In this document: positions 26,801-40,620 of the stretch, piece after piece
Numbering within the stretch: the stretch's first letter is position 1
Layout of the letters: each line of letters begins with the position of its first letter
Origin: Stratiolaelaps scimitus
Lineage: Eukaryota; Arthropoda; Arachnida; Mesostigmata; Laelapidae
Reading direction: 5' to 3'
DNA: 64,000 bases
Assembly: GCA_019614645.1 (NCBI GenBank)
Contig: JABWDB010000005.1
Span: forward strand, 16,915,001 to 16,979,000
Made by a program: the position numbers and the translations under genes
The notes under the pieces: generated by a model
What the model was told of the DNA's origin: nothing
The model's database searches: none
The model's input: only the letters and a program-made list of their open reading frames with translations

Positions 26801-29405
26801 CAGATGGAAAGCAACGATCGTATTTGCCGCTGTGGTGCTGCAGCAGAAAGGACCACAACGAGATATGTCACCCTCATAATAATCACATGCGGGCAGATCG
26901 GCATTGCATTATATTTTCAGATCTATATATACGCCTAGCAGTTTCATAGGGAATTAGAATCTTATTTCTAAGTCCCCGAAGGAGGGCATAGCTTCATTTT
27001 GCAAGTTAAACTCTGGACTTTGCAGGGGTGAGTTGTCTTTCATTTCTTGTTTTCAAGCGACACTGTCGATTTGACGAACTCCCTAACTTGAAACTTGGAA
27101 CACTTCAAAGCAATGTGACTGTACGACATCCTGTACAATGTATGAAATGATGCACGTACGTTATTGAGTATGTTTGCGAGAACTTGCAGAGCTACAATCC
27201 GTTGTGACGGAACTGCAGAGGCAAGCAATGTGATGAGCTCTCGTATTGTGTAGCCAGCCCTTTCGGGCTCCTCTCCGTGATGATGTAAAGCACGTTGGGT
27301 CGGTACGTCGAGATTGACAGCCAGTATACAACCTCCAAGGCAAGAAAAAGAAACGGCAAAATTAGGTAAAGAATATATACGTTCTCCCCAAAAAAAAAAA
27401 ATATATATACATATATATACAGGAGAGTTCTCGGATTTCAAAATTGAAATAGACGAGATTGAAACGAAAGTTGCCACCGCAGACTCTCTTCTAAGCTCGA
27501 ATCCTACACTGAACATATAGAACATACGTCTACACACCTTGAAAGTCGAAGCGGCAGATAAATACAGCCTCGCTCTGATCTTCATTCCGTCGCCTCTTGG
27601 CGCCATCTGCACCCTTATCGGCGACGATAGTCCCCGGAAGTGGTGGCAACAGTGTCATCCAGGCTAATTTATCTTTCTCTATCCGCTCCATCCCGGGATA
27701 CTGAGCCATCGCAGAAGGCTCTAATGGCAGCTCACTCTCTCGGAATTCAGCAGTACTCGGGAGATCGGCGGGTGCAGGGTTTGGCATCATCAGATTGGAC
27801 AAAGTGGCGACGTCCAGCTGAATCGACGTTTGGAACAGCAGCCAATTAAACAAAACTCTCTCTCTTTCTTTATGAAAGGCTATGCTCACTTTCTAGATTC
27901 AGATTTTTCGTAGTTCGAAAACCAACATAGCGCTTGTCCTAACGCGCGACCCCCAACTTAAATGGGATTGCCAAGGGAAATTGCTTGTTATGATGCTTTG
28001 CCTTCATCAACCTTCATCTAGTTATCGGCATGCACAGAGACTCCTACAAAAATGTTATACCAGCGGGCTTCAGTTTGTGATTTGTCAGCCCTTCTAACAT
28101 CAGGCAAGGTTTAACAGTTATCCGTATGCTGGCATTGCCATGACAAATGTCGAGGGGAAAAATCTACACTTCCTTGAGGCCAGATCAACAATTGAGGCTG
28201 CGACCTGGAACATGTCTCACCGCTTGTCTATTTATTTATCCAAGCCGCGGATATTCCTAGGCACTGTGACGTTGCCGCCTCAAGCATTGCAGAGAATCCG
28301 ATCAAACTACTTGCCTGCGATCCTCCCTTGATAATCTTCGTGACGTTGGTTCGGGGACGAGCCTGCTTCTCTCGGAGAAATTGCACTAATTTCGGATCCA
28401 GTCGGGCAAGTAGCTCTCGCTGTGCCTCTGCGATGTCCTCAGGAGTCATCTTTGACAATTTTTCCTGGTTTTCCTTCTCGATGCTCTCATACTCCACTTC
28501 AAGACCGCAATAGAAACCGCTGAATGAATAATGTCAATAGCGCAATTACAACCAAGCGAGTCTACCGTAAGATATTTCGAATGCAATTTTAGTGAAGAAA
28601 ATATATAAAACTTACTGTCGATTTCTTCACGTGTTTGCAATCCTTGCTCGACGTTCATCGACGCAAACGACCCGAGACCCTGCATGAAGAGACTAGCTTT
28701 GGAATCAGCGGCGCACTTGGGAGGGGCCAAAGGTGCAACATCCCTACGGGTAGGCTTCGGAAAAGAATCCCTGGTTGATTCTACTCCTGGTGCTTCCGGT
28801 ACGTAGATAGCAGTACCTGGTCTTTCCTAAAAAGAAAAAACCAAAAAAGAACTTTCCACTTATTGTGTGTAATCTTGCATCGTTTGTTCACACGCAATTG
28901 GGTTAGACATGCCTAGGTGAAACAAATGGTATAACACTGAAAACGGTAAAAACGGCAAAACGAGTAGCGGGCTCGGCTCGTATAAACAGGACACATACAC
29001 TTCCAAGAAAAAGGAACATATCTAAGTTTGTTGGGGGACCAGGGACTAGGTTAGTGAGATTGATCGGGTGCATTCTCCGAAAAATTTCTACGTGTGTTAT
29101 TCGCTAAGTGTCCAATGAGTGCTGTATTCCACGGTGGGTCTACATACGACAAGATCTCGTAGCAAAGGTGTCTCGGGAAGAGTGGGGCCAGCCGGAGAGA
29201 CCTGGCCGCGTTCCTCATCACGTTCGCGTCTGAAGCGGGACTTTCGGCACGGTCCAGCGTTGCCGATATCTGACCCATCGCCGCTTCCTCGTAAAGGTCG
29301 TTTCTGTAGCGTTGCCGACGCTCGTGACTGTGATGTCAGAAATTTCTCTTGCTCCCTCTCGAGATCCTCGACGTCTTCGGCCGGTTTCGGACGATTGACA
29401 TTCAT
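20898..29405 (-). CDS. RPAP1: RNA polymerase II-associated protein 1 (RPAP1), multi-exon
   Basis: RPAP1 helps assemble and import RNA polymerase II. Exons, 5' to 3': 29405-29148, 28826-28616, 28496-28315, 27817-27538, 27332-27160, 26837-26664, 26418-26240, 25965-25781, 25678-25528, 25338-25191, 25084-24851, 24531-24300, 24194-23920, 23782-23637, 23444-23259, 22878-about 22743, about 22520-22360, 21859 or earlier-21721, 21151-20898. Phases agree at nearly all junctions. Landmarks: an MNVNRPKPAEDVEDL start; the RPAP1_N block (MTPEDIAEAQRELLARLDP); the RPAP1_C signature with ALHHHGEEPERAGY; RVSLDDQ; and near the end YASLVEQFEACSYGD and YLLLPQQR. The junctions around 22.2-22.75 kb and 24.53 kb are uncertain. 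The intron after 28315 appears to use a GC donor (CAG|GCAAGT). Relative to the human protein, about 90 C-terminal residues are not accounted for. Confidence 0.93.
22069..22139. repeat. Tandem 19-bp repeat bracketed by a 13-bp direct repeat
   Basis: The unit gacggtacaatacggtata occurs twice, followed by a partial third copy. The block is flanked by accctactgattg at 22069-22081 and 22127-22139. The nesting suggests a replication-slippage or repair duplication inside an RPAP1 intron. Confidence 0.85.
26512..26556 (+). repeat. tRNA-like / SINE-like fragment with a B-box motif
   Basis: The segment ends in gcaggttcgagc, which resembles the T-arm/B-box of a tRNA gene, but no acceptor stem or complete cloverleaf surrounds it. 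A related copy lies at 59249-59293, sharing taagt, gaagcc.gagg.cgca and gttcgag. Two decayed copies of the same tRNA-derived repeat best explain this. This copy lies in the RPAP1 intron between the exons at 26837-26664 and 26418-26240. Confidence 0.5.
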
Positions 29406-31651
29406 CGTTGGAGGGTGATCGAAGCAAATCGACTTCGTGTAGGACAGAGAAAAAATGATTTAATTGTCATTACTTTTTGGCCTTTTTACAGTTATCGATT
29501 AAACGATTATAAGATTCGGCATCTCAGCGGCAGGAACCTCTGTTAGTAGAACTATACGAAATATATCATGAACGCATCAATGACCACCACTGATTGGGTG
29601 TTGTTCTGACGTTTCCGGCGTGCTCATATCGTCAATCATAGCCATGGGGCTGTCTCCTCGGCGTGTGTTAACTGGGAAAATCTCCTCAAATTTTTAATTT
29701 TTCACAGACAACAACTGAATCTCAAATCCGCTCTCTTCATGAGCGTCAGAATCAGAAAGTTGAAGCCGGGCTCGACATTTGAAATGTTCTCGCTACCACC
29801 ATTCGCTCACCACCAGACGACGGCGTTAGCCAATAAAACACTATGAGTGATCTGGTCCACCGGTCATTCACTTAAACAACATGGTCCATTAACAGTTCTA
29901 GTATTGAACGCCTTTGATTGATATAATTGATTAATCTATTGCCGGTTGATGAATCAGTGACATACGCAAGGGAAGCGATAAATGAACTTGGTTCACCTGC
30001 TCAAGATTTACTTTTCAGCTGTTACAGGAACGACGGGCGCGCTCATGTTGTCAACACAGTGCATAGAAGCGTTTGGCCACTCTCTTCGATCCAACACACA
30101 CAGACCAGTCAGAATTAGAACACATTTATATAGGATCACGAAAACGGCATATCATCTGTTTGCGTTTTAGTCCACAGCGTCGATGAAGAGTTAAGTGGGT
30201 GAAAATAGGCTGATTGTGTCCCTTAGCACAATTTTATCCAAGCTTCTATGCCAGCCAGCGATGTAACTCTGACAAAAGTGGCACAAGAAGCTAAAAATCT
30301 ATTAGTACAATATAAGCACAAACATTTGTGGCAAAAATATCTCTTCAATTTCTCTCATCACTCAATGTGTGTGGTCTTGGATACTATTTCGTAGTGGTCT
30401 CCAAGATAGACCTGGTGACATATCGACCACTTACTCGTTGCAAAAAAGCTGCAGCTCCATTAAACAACCAAGACATTGTTATGTATCCTAATAGTAATGA
30501 AGGGCCAACGGAATTGAATTAATATGCTTGACGCTTGTGTACTTTCTGTGTCAGTACATAACAAATAAATTCGACTATAGTACGCATAACGAAATGGCCA
30601 GCTCAACAGGAAGTCGGGGTATGGCCAATTCGGATTCGATTTACACGCAATATAACGACCTGAGCTTGGTTACCACGATAATTTAAATGATACGAATGGC
30701 ACAGCGGGAACTGCCAGGGATTCAAACGCAAAGAGGTCTTCTTTATAAATTGTAATGAGATCTCTCGTTGATTACCTGTCGATGATTAAGGTGAACAATG
30801 GACACAGCTAGTGCAAGGCACTGTGGAATTAACACTGATGGGCACGCCGTCAGACGACACCAATGTTATTCTACTCAGATATGTGGTGTTACCGTCCTTC
30901 AGCCCCTTCGAGTCTGAAGACCCATTCAGTGACGTTGGTACTCGAGTATGAAAACTTTCATCCGTTTCGCCTAGTGGCTTATCATGAGAATGTCACTTGA
31001 CGAACGGCTGCCCCTGCTATAGGTCCGAACAAATGTATACAGTCTTCAGTTGTATTGACTTTTTCGATGTCCGTTGGCCCACCTGAAATGAACTTCCGTA
31101 CAGCTTTTCAAGAAATGTGGTATTTAAACCTAGTATCCAGTGCAGTGTATATGATCGGCCATCTTGTTCGCCGCATCCACCTATCTCAGGTTATTTCTCC
31201 CGGCTGCCGGTTATTTCTCCCAAGGCGAGGGAATCGTTGCGACGGCCGGACAGGTGGTCAGCAGTGTGACCGCCGTAGTTTGCCGTGGCCGCCGCTTGTT
31301 TGGTCTCCCGTAGCAAAACATACAAACGTTTACACAAACAGTCACATACACACACACACACACACAGACACGGACAGACACACGCAGGCACTGAGTTACA
31401 CTTTGCGGCGAGTGCTGTCGTTAGTGCGAGCAATCTCTCGCGTATTGCTTGTTTACTGAGTGCGAGAGTGCGTGGAGTGTCGCTGGTTGTAACGAAAGTG
31501 AGCTTTCAGTGACTTGGGCGGACCTGATTGACTCGAGTGATTATCTGCTGCTCCCAGTGACGGCAGCGCTGCCGGTTAATAACAACGCCAGGGGAAGGAA
31601 AGAGACAGAATCGTCGACAGGCGACAACAGATAGACGCACATAAGGAGGAA
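29406..31651. other. Divergent intergenic region between RPAP1 (-) and cytochrome b5 reductase (+)
   Basis: The two genes are transcribed away from each other across 2.2 kb, so both promoters should be here. No TATA box or other element stands out. A 13-base direct repeat (ggttatttctccc) lies near 31183-31212, and a (CA)n tract lies near 31348-31366 in the likely 5' UTR of the reductase. Confidence 0.5.
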
Positions 31652-34600
31652 ATGTCAGACAGGACGATGTTCCTTCCTGTCGCGATCGCGTCTGGTGCGG
31701 CGTTGGCCGTTTACCTGTATTTCTTTGTGAGGAACCGCAAGGTCAACAAAATCCTACTGCAGGATTCCGACTTGAAGTACTCGGTGCCGCTAATTGACAA
31801 AAAAGAGTTGAGCCATGACACGCGCCGGTTTCGTTTTGGATTGCCTAGCGATCAGCACACGCTCGGCCTTCCGGTGGGACAGCATATCAATCTCATTACC
31901 AAGGTACGTGCCGTGGAATATAATCGGTCTTCGGCGTGAAACGAATCAGGATAGTATATGGACGGCTGTATGAATGATGTGCAATATTTTTATTCATGCA
32001 ATTGAAGTATTGTATCTCTTTGCTGGCTGCCACCCCTTCACCGTCGGGTTGCCGTGAACACGTACGAAGAAAGGAATCTCACCGAAGGTGATTCTGCCTG
32101 CGGTCAGTTCGAGCGTGTGTCCTAACCGTGAACCAGATAGAGCAGGGCTGGGCGGGTCTCAGAAAGTCGTTTCTTTCATTCCTGTCCTGCTCAGGCGGTG
32201 CTGACCGCCGCTGGTGTGAGCTGATGCGTGAGTTCACACGTGCGTCCGATGGCCTAAGCCCTGCTGTTCGTCGGTGTGACAAAAAGCGATTTGAGCCCGC
32301 CTATAAAGAGTATATTCTATTGTATTCAGCAGAGTGAGACGGGAAACGGTGCCCTAACATACGAGAAAAATGAGCCGTATGCAGCAACTTACAGACAAAG
32401 TTCCTGAGGGTTTGAAGTTCTATCGAATTCTCGCAGCAATAGCAGCGGTAGTACCATGTGAAAGCCGTTCAGTGGACGTTTGATGTTGATAGAGAGTAAG
32501 CCCGGAGAGTTTGGTAGGTAAGGACAGTGCAAAAATTGTTGCCATTCCGTAGCGTTGGTGTTTGTATCTAGGCATTGATCATTAATCCAGCGAGTTCATT
32601 ATATCGCAAACGTTATTGCTAGTCGTTTGCGTTCGGCCTTCGTATGTATCTATACTATACGTAATCATTTCAATTACGTTTAGTAACATTCATTGTCTAC
32701 GTGACTTCGTAGTGTCCCTGTATTAAGCCGATAAAACCTTGACCGGATTTGGCGATCTGGACGAAACAGGACCAACGATTTTCACGTTGGTCTGCTTAAT
32801 TGAAGATGTCCTTGGACTGTTCATTGTGCAGGCCCGCTTGCTCTCCTCATCGTCAACGACCGTCACTCCCATTCAACGACGTTCGCTGACCATCTCAGCC
32901 AGTGATGAACGTATTCGGAGCTGGCAGCTCCAGGTCCAACAAAAATTAATATAGCGCGGCATTTGTTGTTTTTATCGCGGAATTCTCCACTTTCTACTAA
33001 TGATATTCATATAGGCATCACGTAAGATCAGATAATGGAGAGAGATACAAATCATTGCGGAATCGAAGGTCGGACTGACAAGCAGACAGACAGGAAGCAA
33101 TTACTTGGTAGTCCTTTTAGTGTCCTCAGCGGCTTATCAGTCCATTTGAAGGTTTGGCCCACATTTTTAGGTGGTGTCCGCTCGTGCGTGACACATTTCT
33201 TCAATATCAAAAGAAAAATATATATATTTGAAGGTGACGATTACGTGATGTGATGACATTTCTAAAGCGGCCGTATGTCGAGACGTGTTTGTCAGATATA
33301 AGATTAGATCGATGTAGGCAAGATAGATTTTTAGATATGATATATTATTGTTCGGGATGACAATAGAGCTTGTGGAATCGGTCACAATATGCACGTCTTC
33401 GTGGACAAATAGATTACCCGAGCTTGATCTAGTTCGTAGTCTTAGACAAGCTGTAATTATGATGCGTACTGAACTACTATTACGTGATAATATACCTATC
33501 GAGTTTTCGGCTTTTACCCGATTAAATGTAACTATAAAACAAATCCATGTCAACTATCGAAGAAGTTTAATTTAATATGTGAAATCAATATGCAGCCAAT
33601 CCGGCTGGATACGAGACCCCGGCTAGACAGGTTGAAATCTGTCGGAACATGATTTCCGAATCTTCTTTAATAAGCGTTGGTTTGCTCGCGACAAATATAC
33701 CATTTAATTTTCTGTGTTATCCAAGAATCGGATTTATGAACTCAGTGCCAACCAGACCAAATCTCAGAGCTTGTCCCCTGCGGGGCATTGGAACCAAAGC
33801 AGAACGTTTTCTGTAAGAAAGCACCACCTTCGTGTTTTGTGTCGTGGCCAAACGTGGCTTACTATTATTATTATTATTATTCTGTGTGTATATGTGTTTT
33901 TGCCATTGTTGCAATATCAGTATAGCGGATTTTCCTTAACAGTGTTCTTGAGCCAAGTTATATAAATAATGGAGTTGCGATTGTTTAGAATACGGAACAA
34001 TCGACTATGTCAGCAGGAAGCCGATTATATGTTGTAGATGACAGAACTTGTCTTGAACCTACACAGACCATGCAATAACGAAACGCAACGACAATCGTCG
34101 ATAATAACAAATCTAATTATAATCATTTAAAAAAAATGGGTGCCTTTCGATTACCGGTGGACAACAGGGAATAATCACGGGTGTTAACTACAGGGCGTGT
34201 CCGATTGTGCGTCCGTTTGTATTCAGCATTCGGCCAAGCGAATTCAGTTGTTCGCTTTCTCAATTGTTTGAGGTCCATCACGCCCGAGTATCCATTGGAG
34301 AAGATCACATACATATTGAGCTAGGATCATTATCTTGTACACAGAGTTCGGCTTAAGGATATTGCATCAATGTGTGTTAAAAGGGCAGACAATTCACACA
34401 TTTAGCTAGCTAGCTAGACGTCACGAAATTAGTCACTGCTACGCGTTTGACTGCAAGCTGATTGATTATTGAACATCTAATTGTGCACGGATCACCTCAC
34501 AAATGTCTAGTCCAATAATGCAGCAGGGTTGGTACACCTTAAGGAAATATCTATATTCTACATGAATCAAGTAGAACATTACGAGGATTTGTTGTTTGCT

Positions 34601-36268
34601 AAGTGATGATAGAGATAGCTAGGAAATGCAGCAACTAAATAACACTAAGTAATAAACTAGGTTCTCAGTATACAATACAACACAGAGTGTGGTTTCTTGA
34701 CGCAACTGTTACATCGCTTACGTCCTTGTAAGAAGTAATACACGTACAAATAGGTGTCACCCTGCACAATACATTGGCAATGCCACCATTTGCTTATAAT
34801 GATTCCACAACATTATTTACACACATTCTTAACAATTATATATATTTCTACATATTCTACAATTATACACAAACAGACTCAATACTCGCCGAAGTTTCGT
34901 ACCTGCTTAACACTCTTTCGATAGAAACGATAGCCGATCATTTTCCTCCATCTCTGCTGCACTTACAGACAAGCTGAACGAAGGGGACAGATTGCACTTA
35001 ATCTGCATTAATGACATATTGTGCCAGCAAAGGGTAGCACTATATTTGTATGTTTGATCTCTTGCTCTGATTGTTGACTTTGCCGTTCGTCTGTCTTTGT
35101 TTGTGGCATTTCAGGTTAATAATGAGCTCGTTATTCGCGCCTATACGCCTGTGTCGTCCGATGACGAGGCAGGCTACTTTGATCTCGTGGTGAAGGTCTA
35201 CTTTAAGAACACACACCCCAAGTTCCCTGATGGTGGCAAGATGACGCAGCATTTGGAGAATATGAAACTTGGAGACTGCATTGATGTTCGGGGCCCTAAC
35301 GGCTTATTAGTTTATACCGGTCCAGGGAAGTTCGCTATCAGGCCGAACAAGAAGTCACCACCAGAAATCCGAACGGCGAAAAAGGTAAGCTGAAATTGTA
35401 CCACCAAGCTTTTCATCAATCGGTCAGTCAATCAATCAAATCATGGTTTGTTGTCGGAACTGCAGTTTCACAATGTTGAAGTTCTCGAAAAATAAAGGAA
35501 GGGATAGATGCATAGGTAACACAGCATAATAACATGACCATAAAAGCTGCAGCTAAGAAAAACGAGTGCCATAACCAGAGTCGGCGCTGCGCTACATCAT
35601 TATTTTGTACTGTTGCGTGCTGACGATGAAGATCAATTCTATGAAAGGCCATAGTCGCTATTATCTCTACAGCTGATGCGGTGTCGAACATGTCAAGTGT
35701 ATTGCTACCTGCGGATGGCTTTTACGCTGTCGGTAGATAAGCAGCAATGAGTCTAACCACACATGCACACACACAGGATTTAGCCTATTCGTTCTATTGT
35801 CATCCAAGTCTCCATAACCCCATCGCACGGTGCAATCTTTCGCGCTTTGAGTCCTCTCTCACACTTGAATGTTTTTTGATTCAGGTGGGTATGATCGCTG
35901 GAGGCTCAGGTCTGACGCCGATGTATCAGATGATCAAACGCTCACTCAAGGATCCCAGTGACGCGACTCAGTTCAAGCTCATCTACGCCAATCAAACGCC
36001 GGACGATATCCTGTGCCAGGAGGATCTCGAGCTTTGGGCACGCCAATATCCTGACAGGGTGTCAGTGCATTACACCGTCGATCGGCCGACTGAAGGCTGG
36101 AAGGGCGGCGTCGGATTTGTCAATGCCGACATGATCAAGGCAAATCTGCCTCCCCCAGGCGAGGACTCCCTAGTGTTGATGTGCGGCCCTCCACCCATGA
36201 TCAAGTTCGCCTGCGTTCCAAACCTGGAAACGCTCGGTTTCACTGAAAAGATGAGATTTAGCTACTAA
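31652..36268 (+). CDS. NADH-cytochrome b5 reductase (CYB5R2/3 type)
   Basis: This flavoenzyme passes electrons from NADH through FAD to cytochrome b5 for fatty-acid desaturation, elongation and sterol synthesis, mainly at the ER and outer mitochondrial membrane. Three exons, 31652-31903, 35115-35384 and 35885-36268, join in phase 0 to 301 residues, the length of human CYB5R3. An N-terminal hydrophobic anchor (about residues 5-25) is followed by the FAD domain (GQHINL; the FAD-binding RAYTPVS box; GKMTQHLE) and the NADH domain ([22 protein letters not shown]). It ends ...MRFSY, like the human ...RCFVF. The ATG at 31652 gives the expected anchor length. The first intron is 3.2 kb. All key residues I can check are present. 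Confidence 0.97.
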
Positions 36269-37338
36269 TTGCAGAATGCACCATTCATCGTACGCGAATC
36301 GTGGAGATTGGCTAAAGTCAATAGGTTTCGTAATGGTCACGTTAGCTTGTTGAGGCACGTATTTTTCGATTACGTCGCTAGCGCTTAGCCAACCACGTCG
36401 ACAGGTTCGGTACTATGGTTAGTGAAAAGTAAATAACAACTGTTGTGACCATAGAGTGACGAAATGTCTCCTGTTGAATTACTGTCCTCCCTGCAAGCTG
36501 AGCACAGTTTCACTATCATTCACCGATGTTTCGGTGTTGTAAGATTGGCCCAACTGAGATCGTTGAAAAATCGCGGCAATAGGGTTCAAGTACATGTCAG
36601 ATTGAAACGGAGGATGCAAACTAAACCGGCAACGAAGTTTTTGCTGAATGAAAGTACACACATGTTTAATGTTTATGCCCAGCGAGCAGAACGCCTGAGC
36701 ATTTTTTCAACGTCAGTACAAGTGCCAATAACGAAAGTTTATAAAACAAACGAGCATACAATCGGTGCTCTGAGATAACAAAGCTATCAAGAGCCAGCTG
36801 GTCGCATCCACAGCTATGTAGTCTTCGCAGTAGGTGTTCGCACTCAGAACTATATGGGCGAGCAATCCGTCAGTAACTTATACGAAGGCAGATAAACTGT
36901 ATTGAATATGAGTCGATTTCCGACCAGGAATATGGTTTAGCAGTACAAGTAGTCGTCTTATCATTTGTTGATGGTACAACAAAGTACTCTATGCTATACA
37001 CACTTGGTTAGCTTGCATCAGCCTTCTCACCAACCAATCACTGCAGAGGCAAGTTTAGCGTAGGTGACAACAATATGCGATTTGTTGTTGCTATGGCGAG
37101 GGCCGTGTCGCAGTCGACCCACATAATAACAACAACGAAGTCTCACACGTATTCCACTGATATTATCTACATGAAGTTCGGCACTAAGTGGACCACGATG
37201 AAGAGCCGGGAAATGATGTTCCCATCGCAGCAATACTATTACACAAACTCAGCTGGTATATATATATATATATGAAAGAAAGGACAAAAATATATAATGA
37301 AGAAACGAACAATGAAAAAGGCTGAATCCTAGCAAATA

Positions 37339-37386
37339 TCGAGCAACGAAAGATGGGAAAATTGTGTGCTATGCTAAATCTAGCCG
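37339..37386 (+). repeat. Dispersed 48-bp repeat, copy 1
   Basis: This segment, starting tcgagcaacgaaagatggga and ending ctaaatctagccg, matches 55570-55617 at 44 of 48 positions by eye. Both copies lie just after a (TA)n tract. Conservation of a non-coding block 18 kb apart points to a small dispersed repeat. Confidence 0.8.
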
Positions 37387-37643
37387 TGTGCCCATTTCTG
37401 TGCAGCTTTTTTATGAGGTGTGGGCGGGGCTCTCCTGTTCGTTAGCGTGAGATCGCGAGATCTCTATGAGCAACTATCAAAGCCATTCACGGGGCTTGGA
37501 GGAGTCGATGGTGAAGGTGAAGGAAGAGGTTGTAAACGTTAAGACCAAATGTCACGAACCTCGGTCCATTCATGGGAAAAGCACGAGCTGTTGTGATTAG
37601 TATTACAAAATATACACACTTTAACTTACACCCATACAAACAC

Positions 37644-37675
<32 letters not shown>

Positions 37676-38544
37676 GGTAGATAAATATGTGTTGTTGGCC
37701 ATTGTGTACCTGTAACCGCTTGAACTACTGGCCACATCGAGGAGTTCAATAATTATTATGATTATTAATATTATAATTATTATGATTAACTATCCTATCG
37801 AGTGTTTTAACCAAATGATTATGTACGACGAAGCATACCGATACACGATGAATATCTCAGACAAATGTTAAGAACAGCATAACACTGGAGAATGAAAATG
37901 GGGTTATTTAATTTGTATTAGTTGCAATATATAATAAAAGATTTTTTTCAACGTCCACGCGTTTTTTTTTTAGGTGTGTGTATCCCGCAGTTGTTGTATA
38001 TTGATTCTAATTCATGCAAAGTCCGACTCGAAAAAAATTATATAGTTAAGACGATTTCGCAATATGTGTGCGTTTGTCAGCACAAATGAACAGTGCTCGA
38101 TGATATTTCGTATAAATGTGTTGGCTTCTTCTAATCAGGAGAATATGTCTTGCATTCGTGTCTGGTTGAATCACTTTACTTGATCGATACACGCAAGAAT
38201 ATAGGTAATTAATTACAAGGTACGAACAAAGCTCAAGCTACGTTAAGAAACATAGTATTTTTTTTTCTACCTTGGGCGAGATTTCTGAGCGCAATTACTC
38301 TCGCAATGTTTGGTTAGTCGAGCAGACATGTATGACGAACCCAAATATAAGTGAAACCTCTACAACCTCCGACGGCACGGTGTGTTTCTCCGCTTGTTTA
38401 CTCAGGCTATACGTACAATCATGGGTCAACCCATCGCTCTCGTATCTAATGAAGAATTGTCATCTCTCTTTCTTCGCTCTGTCGCTCCCCGAGCAGACCC
38501 TTTCACAGAATCTGTTGGAGCCCGACGTTATTATCCTTCTTATC

Positions 38545-38552
38545 TGACGTCA
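38545..38552. promoter_or_regulatory. CRE palindrome TGACGTCA, site 1
   Basis: A perfect CREB/ATF full site. A second perfect site lies 480 bases downstream at 39025. Both flank a GC-richer patch with no gene call. Functional status is unknown. Confidence 0.35.
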
Positions 38553-39024
38553 TGATTACGCTGCTGAGTATGTGCGTCATTTTTCACAAATCGGGAAGGC
38601 CCTACCGTTGCTTTTAATCATCAGCTGAATTTCAGCCAGAACAGTTGGACGGTCAGACACTGGCTGGCTTGTCGAGCTGTGGACGTATAATACTATGTGA
38701 AGCGCCGGAATTACATCATGACGCCGTTGGCGAAGCTGGACACTTCTTGTGGCCTAATGACGAGCAAGCTTGGACTTCGAAGTGACTCGTGTGCGAGCGC
38801 GAAGAGGCGCTCTAGAAGCGCTGACTTTTTGCCGCGCTCAGCTTTTTTTGTATTTGAGGAAAAAAACCCAGCTGACAGCGTTCGTAGCAACACCTCAGAG
38901 GGAACCAGCGTCAATTGTGCAGCTTATTACGCGGCGACGCTCGGCGCAGTTCTGCTTACGGCGTCGTTCGGCCCCGGGGGGGAAGGGTTGCTTAAAGCAA
39001 TTAGAACGCCCCAGCTGAGATGGG

Positions 39025-39032
39025 TGACGTCA
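39025..39032. promoter_or_regulatory. CRE palindrome TGACGTCA, site 2
   Basis: The second perfect CREB/ATF full site, in GC-richer sequence about 2.7 kb upstream of the first elongase. It could belong to an unannotated promoter. Confidence 0.35.
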
Positions 39033-40620
39033 CAGGCGACTAATGAAGGGATCGGGGACGCTTCCATCGTACGAACATGGACATGATATTGTGGTATTCT
39101 ATTGGGTATGGTGTTCTTCTTACTCGGTTGTAGGTAAACGGTACAGCTGTGGCAATGACGGCGCTGTCGCCCGGGTCACTGCGGGATTGTCTATAAGGAA
39201 ACGTTGTTTGCACTATATAGGAACGAATCACCAATGAAAGAGAGAATTTACATGATATTTTGCTTGTTTTTTGTAGCAAGCCTATGATATGACCGGGCTC
39301 AAATCAGATATCCATTATCAAGTACTATTCATTATTACTCGGGGAAAAAGCGCATACGCATGAACATCGGCGAGATTCTGTAGTCGAGCAACGTGGTCTG
39401 GTCCAATATGTAGCCACCGGTGGTGATGCTTTGAGGCATTTTCCTCACAGATCTCACTGCTCGTGCTGTAGTGTTTCCTTGAAGCCGTGTCTTGACAGTG
39501 ATCTGATCACGAAAGAGCCAGTGGATAAATTTCAATTTGGTATTCTTCTTCTGAAGAATTACATGCGCCGGATAGCATTACGAGACACGCTATTGATCCA
39601 TACAGGAAACTACAGCCATTCGAATTTACATGCCAGTAGATACGGATAGTATTTATGCAATTATTAGCATATCTTTCACCAAGGTCACCTTCTCATTATC
39701 CGTGCTTACGTAATGACTAACTCGAGACCGTGCCGTCTCGAACCCAACACGTGGGATGAAGTCAGCCTGTCAATGTGCCGGCCGGCCAGTTTCGTTTCAA
39801 CTTAGCGCTTAACACATTTTATTAATGAATTCATCATAACGAATCAACATGCGCTCCCTTCGTTAGCAGTTGTCATTGTCACAAAAGATACGTTCCCAAT
39901 ATAGGGTGTGAAAAAATGACAGTCAGTTTGGTGAACAGGGCCTCACAGACAAACAATAATGAAGTAGGTTGACAGTTGAAGCAGCATCTGGTTGTACTGC
40001 AAACGTACACTTCACTATCCGAGTGCAAGTATATTTCTTCCTAACTGTAAACCTATGTTTTGCTGTACTTTTCTCGGGCTCTCAGCCTCGATACCTCTAT
40101 GTGACAATGATTCAAGGGCGTTTTCGTTCGACTTTAATGTAAAACACCTACTTCCCGCCTCCCTGCATATCTGAAATCGGGTTAAAGGCGGCAAGCCGCT
40201 TACCGCTGACCATTAGAGCGACAGAAATCCTTAATTTCAAGATTAGATGATTCGATTAGAACGAAGGCTACAACATCCGGCTATTTTACTAAAAATAAAT
40301 AGGTTCCCATAAAGTCAATTCAATATATTGCCGTACTATATTTAAAGCTGGGCGGCCGATACGAAGGCCTCCGAGTGAAATGAGACAATACTCTAAGAGA
40401 GAATGATTTGCTGTCCGTAAAAGAAATTATGCTGGCGGCTAATCTGGTGTTGTGCGTCTCCTTAGAACTACTTAATTTATGTGTTACTTGATTATTAACA
40501 TTATCACATGAGTGGAAGCAATCTTCGCATAGCCCATGGGAAACTTCGACCGTCGAAATGCAGTCTGCTAGTTATACGGACACTGCTTGGAATAAAGTAT
40601 ACATGACTACATTTTCTCTA

